DNA from: Tricholoma matsutake
Lineage: Eukaryota; Basidiomycota; Agaricomycetes; Agaricales; Tricholomataceae
Assembly (NCBI GenBank): GCA_026075535.2
Contig: AP026543.1
Coordinates: forward strand, 11,966,001-12,030,000
Length of the DNA: 64,000 bases
Direction of reading: 5' to 3'
Made by a program: the position numbers and the translations under genes. The notes under the pieces are model-generated. The model was given only the letters and a program-made list of their open reading frames with translations. It did no database searches and was not told the origin of the DNA. Below, piece after piece: positions 22,360 to 32,612 of the stretch (positions are counted from its first letter, which is position 1; the number at the start of each line of letters is the position of its first letter).

Positions 22360-22780
22360 CCTCAGTTCAGAGCATTCCAGCTGCAAATAAATTAATGAAA
22401 GAATTGGCTGGCCCTTCCACCACATTCCAAAGCATTGGAACTCTTTCCAAGCATTGAGCCTCAGTTCAGAGTAATGTCAGCATTCCAGCTGCAAATAAAT
22501 TAATGAAAGAATTGGCTGGCCCTTCCACCATATTCCAAAGCATTGCAACTCTTTCAACCTATTGTGAGCCTTAGTTCAGAGTAATGTCAGCATTCCAGCT
22601 GCAGATAAATTGATCAAAGAATTAGGCAGCCCTTCCACCACATTCCAAAGCATCGCAACTCTTTCCAAGTATTGTGAGCCTCAGGTCAGAGTAATGTCAG
22701 CATTCCAGCTGCAGATAAATTGATCAAAGAATTGGCTGGCCAGTGCACTACATTCCAAGACACTGCAATTCCTGCATCCG
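22360..22780. repeat. 110-bp tandem repeat, about four copies
   Basis: Units begin at about 22360, 22456, 22566 and 22676 with the phrase G(A)GCCT(C/T)AG, and contain CATTCCAGCTGCA, AAAGAATTGGC and CTTCCACCA. The middle two are exactly 110 bp; the first lacks an internal segment and the last is more diverged. Confidence 0.85.
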
Positions 22781-22788
22781 TTGTTATG

Positions 22789-23870
22789 AATAGGTAACCT
22801 GTTATTTACATCTGTCAAACTTGGAGGGTTCGGCAATTCCCATCCAGTTATATCTGTATCTCCATGTTTTCCTGCTTGAAGAACATTCTTGTGGGCCATG
22901 CAGTCAACCTCGATAATGTTCTGTCCAGATATCACTCCACCTCCAACAATGACAATCACATCGAAGTCTTGGGTGACCTGGAGTTCAAGATCCCATCCAT
23001 TACACTGAACAAGATTGTCAGCACTACTGGAGATTGGAGTATCACATAGAACAAAACTGTTCGAGCTGTCATCTTTGCTTTTCCTCACAGATCAAGGGAG
23101 CTTGCTGGGTACAGTGAAACTATCATTAATCTCTTTGGGGCAACACATGTCAACTTCCACCAGCATGTCATCGCTTTTGATCATGCTGTCCGGCGTCAAG
23201 TGGGATCCCATCGTGACATTGAGCTCATGGACCTGCACAAATTCCTCAACCTGCAAACAAGTCATATGGATAACATCAGGGCAGCCATTGTTCATACCAG
23301 TGGAATACAAGCACCCAATACTTCATGCAAGAAGAGTGAAGTGTGCAATCCATGGAACCAAAGTTTGTGCACTCTGGAGGACACAGTGTGTCGCCGGATG
23401 CACATATGCAACATCTGTAAGGAAAGGGTCACAAAGCACCTAGCTGCACCTCCAAGGCCTAGCTGTCACTCCTTCAGCAACCTTGCCTCATGATTCCATC
23501 ATTCAGGCCCCAATTCACAGTTCCTATCTTTTCTATCTATACTACCCCCTCGAGGTGCACTGGGGGCTATGAAAAAATGATGATTGAGCTTTCAGAGGGG
23601 TCTCAATAGCCTCTCTGGGAGCCTTGGTCAATGGATCATCTCATTCATGAGCGTGCCATTGCGCTTGGTCTCTCTATCAATAAATCATCAAATCTGACTT
23701 ACACATCTGCGCTCAACTCTTACATCACTTTCTGCAGACTACATCATTTTCCCATTGAACCTGCCAAAGAAACTCTCAGTTTCTTTGCAGTCTACACGTC
23801 AACCTTCATCAAACCTGACTCAGTCAACTCATACCTATCTGGTGTTGATGGAGGGTGCTCCAGAACCAAT
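22789..23870 (+). pseudogene. Truncated tyrosine-recombinase element (DIRS/Ngaro-like), gag-like plus recombinase N-terminus
   Basis: Spread over three frames is a gag-like protein: HRSRELAGYSETIINLFGA, RQVGSHRDIELMDLHKF, then CNPWNQSLCTLEDTVC...HICNIC, a CCCH-type finger like that of the DIRS element at 38.7-44.2 kb. After a short gap ERAIALGLSINKSSNLTY, LNSYITFCRLHHFPIEP and SFIKPDSVNSYLSG-type sequence (23631-23850) are the SAM-like N-terminal domain of a tyrosine recombinase. The sequence stops near 23870 before any catalytic Arg, His or Tyr. Confidence 0.6.
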
Positions 23871-24609
23871 TTGTTGGAAGATGTTGGATGGTCTGGTGGA
23901 TGCACCAAAAGTCAAGGCATGCCTAGGTGAAGGGAGTATCAAGCGGCAGATTGCTGATAATCCTGGTATGGGGCCAGCACAGCAAGAGTTCCTTGTGGTT
24001 CATTGAGTCTGAGGTTCAGTGAGAGTCATAGGGGTTAGAAGATGGAATGTGATAGATTTGACAAAAGAAGTGTGAGTTTGTAAATACTGTTAAGTTCTGC
24101 ATTGGAAGAAGAAGACATCAGATTTCCGGTCATACCCAGACAGTAGGAGTTGAAAGGGAAGGGTCAGATAGGAGCAGGATCCTGATGGAATTCCGAGGTG
24201 AAGGTTGGGACAGAAAGGACTTGGCTTCAGCTTGTAATGCCCTTCTCCTCATCAAGTGTCCTAATTTCAGATAAGGTGAGAGGGGAGGATCGGAGGACTG
24301 GAGGACCGGAGGTTTTCCAGAGAGGACAAGTGAAAGTTTGAGGAAGACTTAAGCAATGAATTGGAGCAAAATAAAAGTGGGATTAATTTGAGTGACTTTG
24401 TTGATTTACAAACTGGCAATACAGAACAAAAGTAGCTAGCTTGAATACTAGGGTTGGAGTTTCCAAGGCTGTGGTAATATGCAAACTGGCTCCTGAGGCA
24501 AATCCTGAAACCATTTCATCTAATTGGAAATGAGGGAATATTGCCTCTAGGCAGTGCTGCTGATAGGAGGTGGGCTGTGATGCAAGGCAGCTGGGAAGGG
24601 GGGCAGAAA
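23871..24609. other. Gene-poor junction before the chromovirus nest
   Basis: No recognised coding sequence or repeat ends were found. Purine-rich phrases such as GAGGACTGGAGGACCGGAGG occur near 24295. The tyrosine-recombinase fragment must end, and the old chromovirus begin, somewhere in this stretch. Confidence 0.35.
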
Positions 24610-26303
24610 ACAATTGGAAATCCAGTCAAGAGAATTGGTCTTGACACCCTCTTCCTGTTCCAGAGAGTCGTTGGGATGTTGTCAGTGTCGACTTTGTGGT
24701 GGAGTTGCCAGAGTCGAATGGGTTTGATGTGATGATGTGCACAGTTGATTCAGTGGGGAAATGTGCTCACTTTAATCCCACTCACACCACTGTCAGCACC
24801 CTGGGTGCTGCTTAACTCTATCTCCACCATGTGTGGAAATTACATGGACTTCCTGGTGCCTTCCTTTCTGACCATTGCCCTCAGTTTGTGGCAGAGTTCA
24901 CTTGTGAGCTGTACTGACTTCTGGGGATCAAACTCCTTGCTTTGACTGCCTATCACTGGCAAACTGAGAGCCAGACTGAGTGAGTCAACCAGGAACTGGA
25001 GCAGTACATCCACATCTTCATCAATGAGTGCCAGGACAATTGGGATGATCTTCTCCCCTGGGCTGAGTTTTACAACAACCACATCCGTGCTTCCACTCAA
25101 CAAACCCCTTTCCTCACTGGACAGCATCCATGCATGGGATTCAAACCTATAAGGACAACCTTAAAGGCCACTTAATTAATGGACTAGCAAAGGGAAATCC
25201 AACGTTAAAATTATAGTACATATTACAGGGATTGGAGGCACACCTAGCAAAGGGAAATCTGAAGTTAAAATTATAGTACACATTACAGGGATTGGAGGTG
25301 CACCTAGCAAAGGGAAATCCAAAGAGAAAACTCTAACGACCCCTTTGCCAATGCCCAGTATATGTGAAGACTGCAAAAATCAAATAATAATCTAAAAATA
25401 GAAAAGGTGAAGATAGGTAGATCAAGGCCACCAAATGACATCATACCAAGGGGTAGGTGTCGGAAAGGGTACTCCACCTCTAAATATAAAACTGTCAACA
25501 TGCACAAATGTGATAGAAAGGAAAATTAGTAATAAAATAAGGAAAAATCATAGAAAATGAAGAATAGAAGGAAATGAAGTGGGGGAAAATATAGGACAAA
25601 CATAAAAAATAACATAACCACATGGGGCACCCCCTAGTCCCCTTACAGAACATCACCAAACTCCCTCACACATCGAGACAGTGAATGAGTTCACAGAATG
25701 CATGAGGGATAGCTTGGAGGAGGCAAAGGCAGCCTTAGTGAAGGCAAAGGACAACATGGCATGCTTTTACAATCAACACCATTCTCTGGCCCCTCAGTAC
25801 AAGGTTGGTGATCAAGTTTATCTTGACTCCAGTGACATCTCCACCACACATCTGTCCAAGAAACTTGCCTATCACTTCCTGGGACCTTTCCCCATTGTCA
25901 AGTGTGTTGGAACGCATGCCTATCATCTGTGCCTCCCAGCCTCCATGTCCAGACTCCACCCAGTCTTCCATGTCATCAAACTCCTTCCAGCTCCCCCAGA
26001 TCCATTTCTAGGATGCCATTCACATCCACCACCACTGCCTACAGTGATCTAGGTAGAACCCCAGTATGAAGTCAAGTCGATCTTGGACAGCTGGTTGCAT
26101 TGAGGAAAACTCCAGTATTTGGTGCACTGGAAGGGTTATGGGTATTAGGAGAACTCATGGGTCAAGTCCAATGTGAATGCCCCTTGGTCAGTCAAGGAAT
26201 TCCACCAATGGCACACTGCTACACTGCATTGCATTCAAGTCACCAACTTTGGTCATATGCAATTTTGAATGCATTGGGGCAATGCATCTTAGAGAGAGGG
26301 TGA
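24610..26303 (+). pseudogene. Old chromovirus (Ty3/gypsy) integrase and chromodomain remnant
   Basis: From about 24610 the sequence parallels the integrase of the intact element at 27429-31331, on the opposite strand: RWDVVSVDFVVELPES-like sequence at 24668, then the core with many substitutions. It is interrupted by an LTR at 25148-25647 and resumes near 25655 through the post-integrase part (VYLDSSDISTT, LLPAPPDPF) to a decayed chromodomain near 26060-26200. The stretch AGAGAGAGGGTGA at 26291-26303 is its polypurine tract. Multiple stops and frame changes make it clearly dead. Confidence 0.85.
25148..25647 (-). repeat. Chromovirus solo LTR, long variant, inside the old integrase
   Basis: It starts TATAAGGACAACC and ends CCCCTTACA on the plus strand, so it lies opposite to the old element. 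It carries three copies of a 60-bp unit starting CTAGCAAAGGGAAATC (25184, 25244, 25304), while the other LTRs here carry two, which explains most of its 500-bp length. Its TAATTAATGGACTAGC tail resembles the old element's own LTR, so it belongs to the older subfamily. Flanks AAACC and GAACA do not match, so the target duplication has decayed or was lost. Confidence 0.8.
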
Positions 26304-26991
26304 TGTAAGGAGACTAGGGGGTGCCTATAAGGGCAACCTAAGCCTCTAGCAAAGGGAAATCCAAAGTTAAAATTATACTACATAATACAGGCATTGGGGA
26401 CACACCTAGCAAAGGGAAATCCGAAGAGAAAACTCTAAGGATCCCCTTGCTGATGCCCAGTATATGTGAAGATGACAAAAATCAAATATAACCTAAAAAT
26501 AGAAAAAGGTGGAGATAGGCGGATCAAGGCCGCCGAATGACATCATACCAAGGGGTATGTGTCGGAAGGGGTACTCCACCTCTAAATATAAAAGTGTCAA
26601 CATGTACAAATATGATAGCAAGGGAAAATTAGTAATAAAATCCGGAAAAATCATAGAAAATGAAGAATAGAAGGAAATGAGGTGGGGAAAAATATAGGAC
26701 GAACATAAAAAATAGGAAAAACACACAGGGCACCCCCCTAGTCCACTTACAGTGCCCTTTGTGTTTCTCCTATTTTTTATGTTTGTCCTATATTTTTCCT
26801 CACTTTATTTCCTTCTTTTCTTCATTTTATTTTATTTTTGCACTCCTCACATATACTGGGCATTGGCAAAGGGGTCCTTAGAGTTTTCTCTTTGGATTTC
26901 CCTTTGCTAGGTGTGCCTCCAATCCCTGTAATATGTACTATAACTTTAACTTCAGATTTCCCTTTTCTAGTCTATTAATTAAGTGGCCTCT
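26304..26991 (+). repeat. 3' LTR of the old chromovirus, interrupted
   Basis: It starts TGTAAGGAGACTAGGGGG right after the polypurine tract at 26304, is split by a solo LTR at 26326-26751, continues at 26752-26991, is split again by the full-length element (26992-33038), and ends with AAGGTTGCCCT at 33044-33054. Both insertions lie in opposite orientation to it. Confidence 0.8.
26326..26751 (-). repeat. Chromovirus solo LTR with perfect TSD
   Basis: The 426-bp LTR (plus-strand TATAAGGGC...CTTACA) is flanked by GTGCC at 26321-26325 and 26752-26756. It has the same length as the LTRs of the full-length element next door and is slightly more diverged (for example TCCACTTACA for TCCCCTTACA). It arose by insertion of a whole element followed by LTR-LTR recombination. 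Confidence 0.9.
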
Positions 26992-27417
26992 TATAAGGGC
27001 AACCTAAGCCTCTAGCAAAGGGAAATCCGAAGTTAAAATTATACCACATAATACAGGCATTGGGGGCGCACCTAGCAAAGGGAAATCTGAAGAGAAAACT
27101 CTAAGGATCCCCTTGCTGATGCCCAGTATATGTGAAGACGACAAAAATCAAATATAACCTAAAAATAGAAAAAGGCGGAGATAGGCGGATCAAGGCCGCC
27201 GAATGACATCATACCAAGGGGTATGTGTCGGAAGGGGTACTCCGCCTCTAAATATAAAAGTGTCAACATATACAAACATGATAGCAAGGGAAAATTAGTA
27301 ATAAAATCCGGAAAAATCATAGAAAATGAAGAATAGAAGGAAATGAGGTGGGGAAAAATATGGGACGAACATAAAAAATAGGAAAAACACACAGGGCACC
27401 CCCTTAGTCCCCTTACA
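26992..27417 (-). repeat. 3' LTR of full-length chromovirus
   Basis: 426 bp, starts TGTAAGGGG and ends CCCTTATA on the coding strand; contains two 60-bp units with GATTTCCCTTTGCTAG. It differs from the 5' LTR at about two bases by eye. Confidence 0.93.
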
Positions 27418-27430
27418 TCACCCCCTCTCT
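27418..27430 (-). promoter_or_regulatory. Polypurine tract
   Basis: AGAGAGGGGGTGA on the minus strand sits directly before the 3' LTR and overlaps the pol stop codon (TAG at 27431-27429). It is the expected primer for plus-strand DNA synthesis. The old element has the near-identical tract at 26291-26303. Confidence 0.8.
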
Positions 27431-30400
27431 AAGATGCATCGCCCCGATGCATTCGAAATCGTATACGACCAAAGTCCGTGACTTGAATGCGATGCGGTGC
27501 AGCAGTGTGCCGTCGGTGGAATTCCTTGATTAACCGAGGGGCATTTACGTCAGACTCTTCGACCCATGAATTCTCCTCATACCCATAACCCTTCCAATGT
27601 ACCAAATACTGGAGTTTTCCTCGACGCAAACGGCTGTCCAAGATTGACTCGACTTCATATTGGGGTTCTCCCTCGATCACTGTAGGTGGTGGTGGTGGGT
27701 GTGAATGGCGTCCCGGGAACGGATCTGGGGGAGCTGGAAGCAATTTGACGACATGGAAGACGGGATGGAGTCTGGACATGGAGGCTGGGAGGCGTAGACG
27801 ATAGGCATGTGTTCCAACGCACTTGACAATGGGGAAAGGTCCCAAGAAGCGATGAGCGAGTTTCTTGGATGGACGTGTAGTGGAGATGTCACTGGAGTCA
27901 AGATAAACTCGATCACCAACCTTGTACTGAGGGGTTGGGGAGTGGCGCTGGTTGTAAAATCGCGCCATGTCGTCCTTCGCCTTTGCTAAGGCTGCCCTTG
28001 CCTCCCCCAAGCTATCCCTCATGCGTTCTGTGAACTCATTCACTGTCTCGATGTGTGAGGGAGTTTGGCGAGGTTCAAATCCCATGTGTGGATGTCGTCC
28101 AGTGTCTAAGAGGAAAGGGGTCTGTTGAGTGGAAGCATGGACATGGTTGTTGTATCCGAACTCGGCCAAAGGAAGGAGATCATCCCAATCGTCCTGGCAT
28201 TCATTGACAAAGAGGTGGATGTACTGCTCCAGTTCCTGGTTGACTCGCTCCGTCTGGCCATCAGTTTGTGGGTGATAAGCAGTTGAAGTGAGGAGTTTGA
28301 TCCCCAGGAGTCGGTACAGCTCACGAGTGAACTCTGCCATGAACTGAGGGCCACGATCCGAGAGGAAGGCACCAGGAAGTCCATGTAACTTCCACACGTG
28401 GTGGAGGTAGAGTCGAGCGGCACCTAGGGCACTGACAGTGGTGTGAGTGGGAATGAAGTGAGCGTGTTTTCCCACTGAGTCAACTGTGCACATCACCGCA
28501 TCAAACCCGTTTGACTCTGGCAATTCCACCACAAAGTCGACGCTGACGACATCCCAACGACTCTCTGGAACAGGAAGAGGGTGTAGCTCACCAATAGGCT
28601 TGCGACGAGGGACCTTGGTGCGTAAGCAAAGGTCACAAGTGCGACAATACTGACCAATGAGCCGTGACATTTGTGGCCACCAATAGTTCCGTGAAGTGAG
28701 CTCCAAGGTCTTCCAGCGTCCGGGGTGGCCAGCAATCTGTGAGTCATGGTGTTGGGATATGATGCGCCGGCAAAGGTCTGGGTCATTGGGAACATAGATG
28801 TGATCCCTGAAATACAACAAGTCCTCCTTTTCAGCCCACTCTGCCGCATGTAAGGAAAGGGTCGATCCCTTCCTCAGTTCTTTAACAGCTCGGGCGACAA
28901 CATCCTCATGTAAACCGCTACGGTTTGCGCGACGAATGTCACGTAGAATGTCCCGCTCCTCGCCCTGGGGTATGATGCCTTCCAGTGCCCGAATGGTGAA
29001 CAGGTCTGGCTGCAACAGCACAATGTTTTGGTTGTCACCGCTGCCATCCCCATGGTCTGCACGTCGGGATAGGGCATCGGTCTTCCCCATGCTGCGACCC
29101 GGACGGTGGTGCAAGGAGAAGTCGAATCTAGATAGATACAGGGACCAACGAGCTTGACGACGGTTCAATTTCTTGGCCGTCATGAAGTACTCAAGGTTCT
29201 TGTGATCCGTCCAAATTTCCACCTTGTGTTGGGCACCCTCGAGGAAGTGTCGCCACTCCTCAAGCACACGCATTATCGCCAACATCTCCTTGTCATGGAT
29301 CTCGTAGTTTCTCTCTACAGCACTAAGGCTTTTGGAGTAGAACGCAACAGGATGCCACTTCTGGTCCTCCGGAGACTGCTGAGACAACACAGCGCCCGTC
29401 GCAAAGTCAGAACTGTCGGCTTCTACACGAAAAGGACGCGAATCATCAGCAAAGGTAAGGATCGGAGCAGAAGTGACCATCTCCTTAAGCTTTTCGAATG
29501 CCTCCTGTTGTGCATTATCCCACCTCCATGCCTCCTTTCCTGTCAAGTCGAACAGCGGTCGTGCATGATGTGAGAAATCCTTGATAAAACGCCGATAAAA
29601 ATTGATGAAGCCCAGGAAAGACTGCACCTCCTTCTTGTTCGTGGGCGTAGGCCAAGCTGTGACCCCATTTACCTTGATAGGATCCATCTCCACTTGACCC
29701 TCCGAGATAATCAGGCCGAGGTACTCGATCTTGGTCCTTTCGAACTCACATTTGTCCTGACGAAGGTAGAGTTTGTACCGTCGAAGTCGCTCTAGGACAA
29801 GGCGCGTGATGCGACGGTGCTCTTCAACTGTGCGAGTGAAGATGAGGATGTCGTCGAGATAGATGCAGACAACGCCTTCGAGGATGAGGTCATGGAAGAT
29901 GTCGTTCATCATGGTCTGAAAGGTGGCAGGGCTATTAGTAAGGCCAAAGAACATGACAAGCGGTTCAAAAAGACCACGGTTGGTACGAAAGGCTGCCTTC
30001 CACTCATCTCCCTCCTTTATCCTCACATTATTATAGCCCCAACGGACATCGAGCTTGGTGAAGTATCGGGCTCCACGGAGCTGGTTTACGAGTTCGGAGA
30101 TGAGGGGTAGTGGGTAGCGATTTTTGACCATGATGTTGTTGAGTCTTCTGTAGTCTTGAACCGGTCGAAGTGAGCCATCCTTCTTCTTGACAAAGAAAAA
30201 GGGAGAGGCCATGGGTGACTTCGATGGTCGAATACGTCCAGAGGCCAGGTGCTCGTCGATGAACTGGTCAAGCTGCCGTTGTTCCTCCAGAGAGAGAGGA
30301 TAGACCTTGCAGGATGAAGGGGTTGCGCCGGGGGTGAGTTCGATCGCGTGATCCCATGGCTTCCACGCAGGAAGAGAGTCGAATGACTCCTTGGAGAACA

Positions 30401-31331
30401 CGTCTTCAAACTCATGGAGATGAGGGAGTAAGGAGTTAGTAGAGGATTTAGCAGCGTTGTTTTTGTGGAAGGCCTCGGCGAGGCATTGGGATATGTTCGA
30501 TGTGGCACACACCTCATGCGATGAGCGAATCGCAGTGTAGAAGATCCGATCACCCTCCTCCACTTCCTCTGGGTCCTCATCATCATCATCCGAGTCCGGC
30601 ATTAGATCAGGAACCCCTTCCAATTCCACTTCAGGTATAGGCAGGGGTCCAGCACGACACTTCTGAGTTCGTCGTATTGCCGCCTTCTGTCCACGACGTT
30701 CTTGCCTGGCTTCTGTGAAACACGTCCGACAGCGGGATGGACATCGGCTCATGGTAACCTCCCCGGTGCGCCAGTCGACCTCTGGGTTATGGTCTCGAAG
30801 CCATGGATATCCCAAAATCGCCTTTTGCTTTCCTAATTGAGTGACAGCAAAAAGGGCACGCTCACTATGATCTTTGTAACGGAGAACCAGGTCTGCAACC
30901 TCTTGGATGGCACCAGCTTCATTTGGGGATCCATCCACGTTATATACAGGTATCGGACGTGAGAGTGAGCGAGTATTTAGACGATGTTGTTGTACCAGAT
31001 GGGAATCGATGAAGAGACCAGTCACACCAGAGTCCAGGAGCGCAGAAACACCGAGTATCTGTCCAGTGTCAGTCGTCTGCAGTTCGATGGCTAGGTTTAA
31101 GGAATGTGCAGAGGGAGTGGATGCCACAATATACTTGCGTGGTAGTTTACGCTCCCATGATTTAATTTTGGGACGTGGAGTAGAAGGAGAGATGGGGAGA
31201 GCAGGTACGTCTTTAGCCAACTTCGAAGGGTCAGAGAGGGGAGCAGTCACAGAAATGGATTCATTCTCCAGGGATTCAACTGACAAGACTTCAAAGTGGT
31301 TATGGACAGGCAGTGAGGGCGTACGATTCAC
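27429..31331 (-). CDS. pol: Chromovirus Pol polyprotein (PR-RT-RNase H-IN-chromodomain)
   Basis: The uninterrupted frame of about 1300 residues contains, in order: an aspartic protease (ALLDSGVTG, Asp near residue 100), RT (about 340-560, YLDD near 490), RNase H (KNLEYF region near 700), an HHCC integrase zinc domain (about 855-895), a D,D-35-E integrase core (VSVDFVVE near 930, ERVNQELEQ near 1028) and a C-terminal chromodomain (about 1222-1275; LVHWKGYGYEENSWV). Chromodomains direct integration to particular chromatin. No ATG opens the frame: it overlaps the end of gag in the -1 frame, so it is probably made as a Gag-Pol fusion by frameshifting. Antisense frames within it are shadows. Confidence 0.95.
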   Translation of the reverse strand: MNRTPSLPVHNHFEVLSVESLENESISVTAPLSDPSKLAKDVPALPISPSTPRPKIKSWERKLPRKYIVASTPSAHSLNLAIELQTTDTGQILGVSALLDSGVTGLFIDSHLVQQHRLNTRSLSRPIPVYNVDGSPNEAGAIQEVADLVLRYKDHSERALFAVTQLGKQKAILGYPWLRDHNPEVDWRTGEVTMSRCPSRCRTCFTEARQERRGQKAAIRRTQKCRAGPLPIPEVELEGVPDLMPDSDDDDEDPEEVEEGDRIFYTAIRSSHEVCATSNISQCLAEAFHKNNAAKSSTNSLLPHLHEFEDVFSKESFDSLPAWKPWDHAIELTPGATPSSCKVYPLSLEEQRQLDQFIDEHLASGRIRPSKSPMASPFFFVKKKDGSLRPVQDYRRLNNIMVKNRYPLPLISELVNQLRGARYFTKLDVRWGYNNVRIKEGDEWKAAFRTNRGLFEPLVMFFGLTNSPATFQTMMNDIFHDLILEGVVCIYLDDILIFTRTVEEHRRITRLVLERLRRYKLYLRQDKCEFERTKIEYLGLIISEGQVEMDPIKVNGVTAWPTPTNKKEVQSFLGFINFYRRFIKDFSHHARPLFDLTGKEAWRWDNAQQEAFEKLKEMVTSAPILTFADDSRPFRVEADSSDFATGAVLSQQSPEDQKWHPVAFYSKSLSAVERNYEIHDKEMLAIMRVLEEWRHFLEGAQHKVEIWTDHKNLEYFMTAKKLNRRQARWSLYLSRFDFSLHHRPGRSMGKTDALSRRADHGDGSGDNQNIVLLQPDLFTIRALEGIIPQGEERDILRDIRRANRSGLHEDVVARAVKELRKGSTLSLHAAEWAEKEDLLYFRDHIYVPNDPDLCRRIISQHHDSQIAGHPGRWKTLELTSRNYWWPQMSRLIGQYCRTCDLCLRTKVPRRKPIGELHPLPVPESRWDVVSVDFVVELPESNGFDAVMCTVDSVGKHAHFIPTHTTVSALGAARLYLHHVWKLHGLPGAFLSDRGPQFMAEFTRELYRLLGIKLLTSTAYHPQTDGQTERVNQELEQYIHLFVNECQDDWDDLLPLAEFGYNNHVHASTQQTPFLLDTGRHPHMGFEPRQTPSHIETVNEFTERMRDSLGEARAALAKAKDDMARFYNQRHSPTPQYKVGDRVYLDSSDISTTRPSKKLAHRFLGPFPIVKCVGTHAYRLRLPASMSRLHPVFHVVKLLPAPPDPFPGRHSHPPPPPTVIEGEPQYEVESILDSRLRRGKLQYLVHWKGYGYEENSWVEESDVNAPRLIKEFHRRHTAAPHRIQVTDFGRIRFRMHRGDAS

Positions 31332-32446
31332 TCGCTGCGAATAGGAAAATCCTGCTCCTCTACAACTTCCAGCTTAACCTCCTCTGCAACTTGATCCTTC
31401 GCTTCCTCAACATCTACAAGTGCCAACAGATCTTGCAGGAGTTTGTCTCGTCCCTCGGGGGTGAGCATGCGGATATCCTGACGATGGGGACATGCTCCAG
31501 CCCTGTGTCCAGGTTCCCCACAATGGTAGCAGAGATCCAACTTACGTGCACGGCTGCGGGCTGCATCAACATCCATTGGTACTGGGATATTGACGGCTGG
31601 TGTGGGAGTTTGACGAGCAGGAATGGGGTTAGGGCGGGGGAGGCTTCGATTGAAGGTGTAGGGTGTATGAGTGGTAGTTGGAGCATGGAATGCAGCATTA
31701 AACGCCGCATTTGTGAGTCGGTTCTCGTCACAGAGTGAAGCAGCTTCATACCAAGCAAGGATATCATCGTCCGCTGGGCGCCCTTCCAACATCTGTGCAA
31801 TCTGGTCCTGAATTTCTCGGTTGAGCCCCCGTCGGAACTTCACCACCACTGGTAACCCACTCCCATACCCTGCCATGTCCACCAAATCCTTGAACTCATC
31901 GATATAGTCGTCCACGGATCGACGTCCCTGGTGGTAAGTGGATGACTCAAGTCGTGTCACTGCTCAGTGGCGTTCATTGAGGGGGCAGAAGTGGCGTACG
32001 AACTCAGCTCGAAAGTCACCCCAAGTGGAGAAAGGTAGAGAACCGAGTTCTTTAGTTTGACGTAGGATACGGTCCACATAGAGATAGGCGCGTTCAGATT
32101 TCATGTATGTGAAGGCCCAATAAATTTTTGCAGCCTCATCGACGAATTGATGCGACTGGAGACTAATGTATAACTCACAGGAATTAAGGAATGCACGTCC
32201 CTGCGCACGTGCACCATTAAATTCGGCGGGGGGGGACTGTTTGATCTGGGCACGTTCCTTAGTGGACGTGTTTGGCAAAACATCGTTGTTGGGTGCGCTT
32301 GGAGTCGTGAAGGGGGAACTATTAGTCATAGGGTTAGCCTGGAGGGTCCTAACGAAGTTTTCAATCGTAGATTTAAGCGAGTCGATTTGCGCGCGCATTC
32401 CGGAAACGTCGCTTTCAAGCGCGTCGAAGCGTTCTGATGCGTCCAT
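31328..32446 (-). pseudogene. gag: Chromovirus Gag, one in-frame TGA
   Basis: From an ATG at 32446 one frame codes capsid-like sequence (YMKSERAYLYVDRIL) to a TGA at 31964-31966, then continues without change of frame through AVTRLESSTYHQGRRSVDDYIDEF to a CX2CX4HX4C zinc knuckle (CYHCGEPGHRAGAC) and a TGA at the pol junction. Read through, it is about 372 residues. The internal TGA sits where an Arg codon (CGA) is plausible. It is either a nonsense mutation or, less likely, a readthrough site. Confidence 0.85.
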
Positions 32447-32591
32447 GTCACTAGGGAGCGCGTTTGGCGAAAATGGCGGCGCAATAAAGGCGAGAGTATC
32501 TGGAACGGTGTGTAGGGACTCTGTGGAGCTTTGGGAAGCGTCGTCCAGTCCGTACCTGCCTATTTTGGGCAGCGCGTTCGCGATTTTCGGG

Positions 32592-32610
32592 CCTTAGGGG
32601 AGAGTTTTCT
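32592..32610 (-). promoter_or_regulatory. Predicted self-priming primer-binding site
   Basis: Two bases after the 5' LTR the coding strand reads AGAAAACTCT, then CCCC, then TAAGG. The LTR contains CCTTAGAGTTTTCT at 32727-32714, complementary to both blocks, about 25 nt after a TATA-like CATATAC. This is the layout expected if the 5' end of the transcript folds back to prime reverse transcription, as known for Tf1/sushi-type elements. No tRNA 3'-end match was recognised. Confidence 0.6.
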
Positions 32611-32612
32611 AC

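Noticed and set aside
22360..22780. CRISPR-like array
   Set aside because: Units are adjacent 110-bp tandem copies without short identical repeats separated by unique spacers, and the genome is fungal.
25143..25652. Target-site duplication for the solo LTR at 25148
   Set aside because: The flanks AAACC and GAACA do not match; no shifted alignment gave a duplication.
27677..31344. Several long frames on the plus strand and in other phases across the chromovirus pol gene
   Set aside because: They are antisense or out-of-phase shadows of the 1300-codon pol frame, with no domain of their own.
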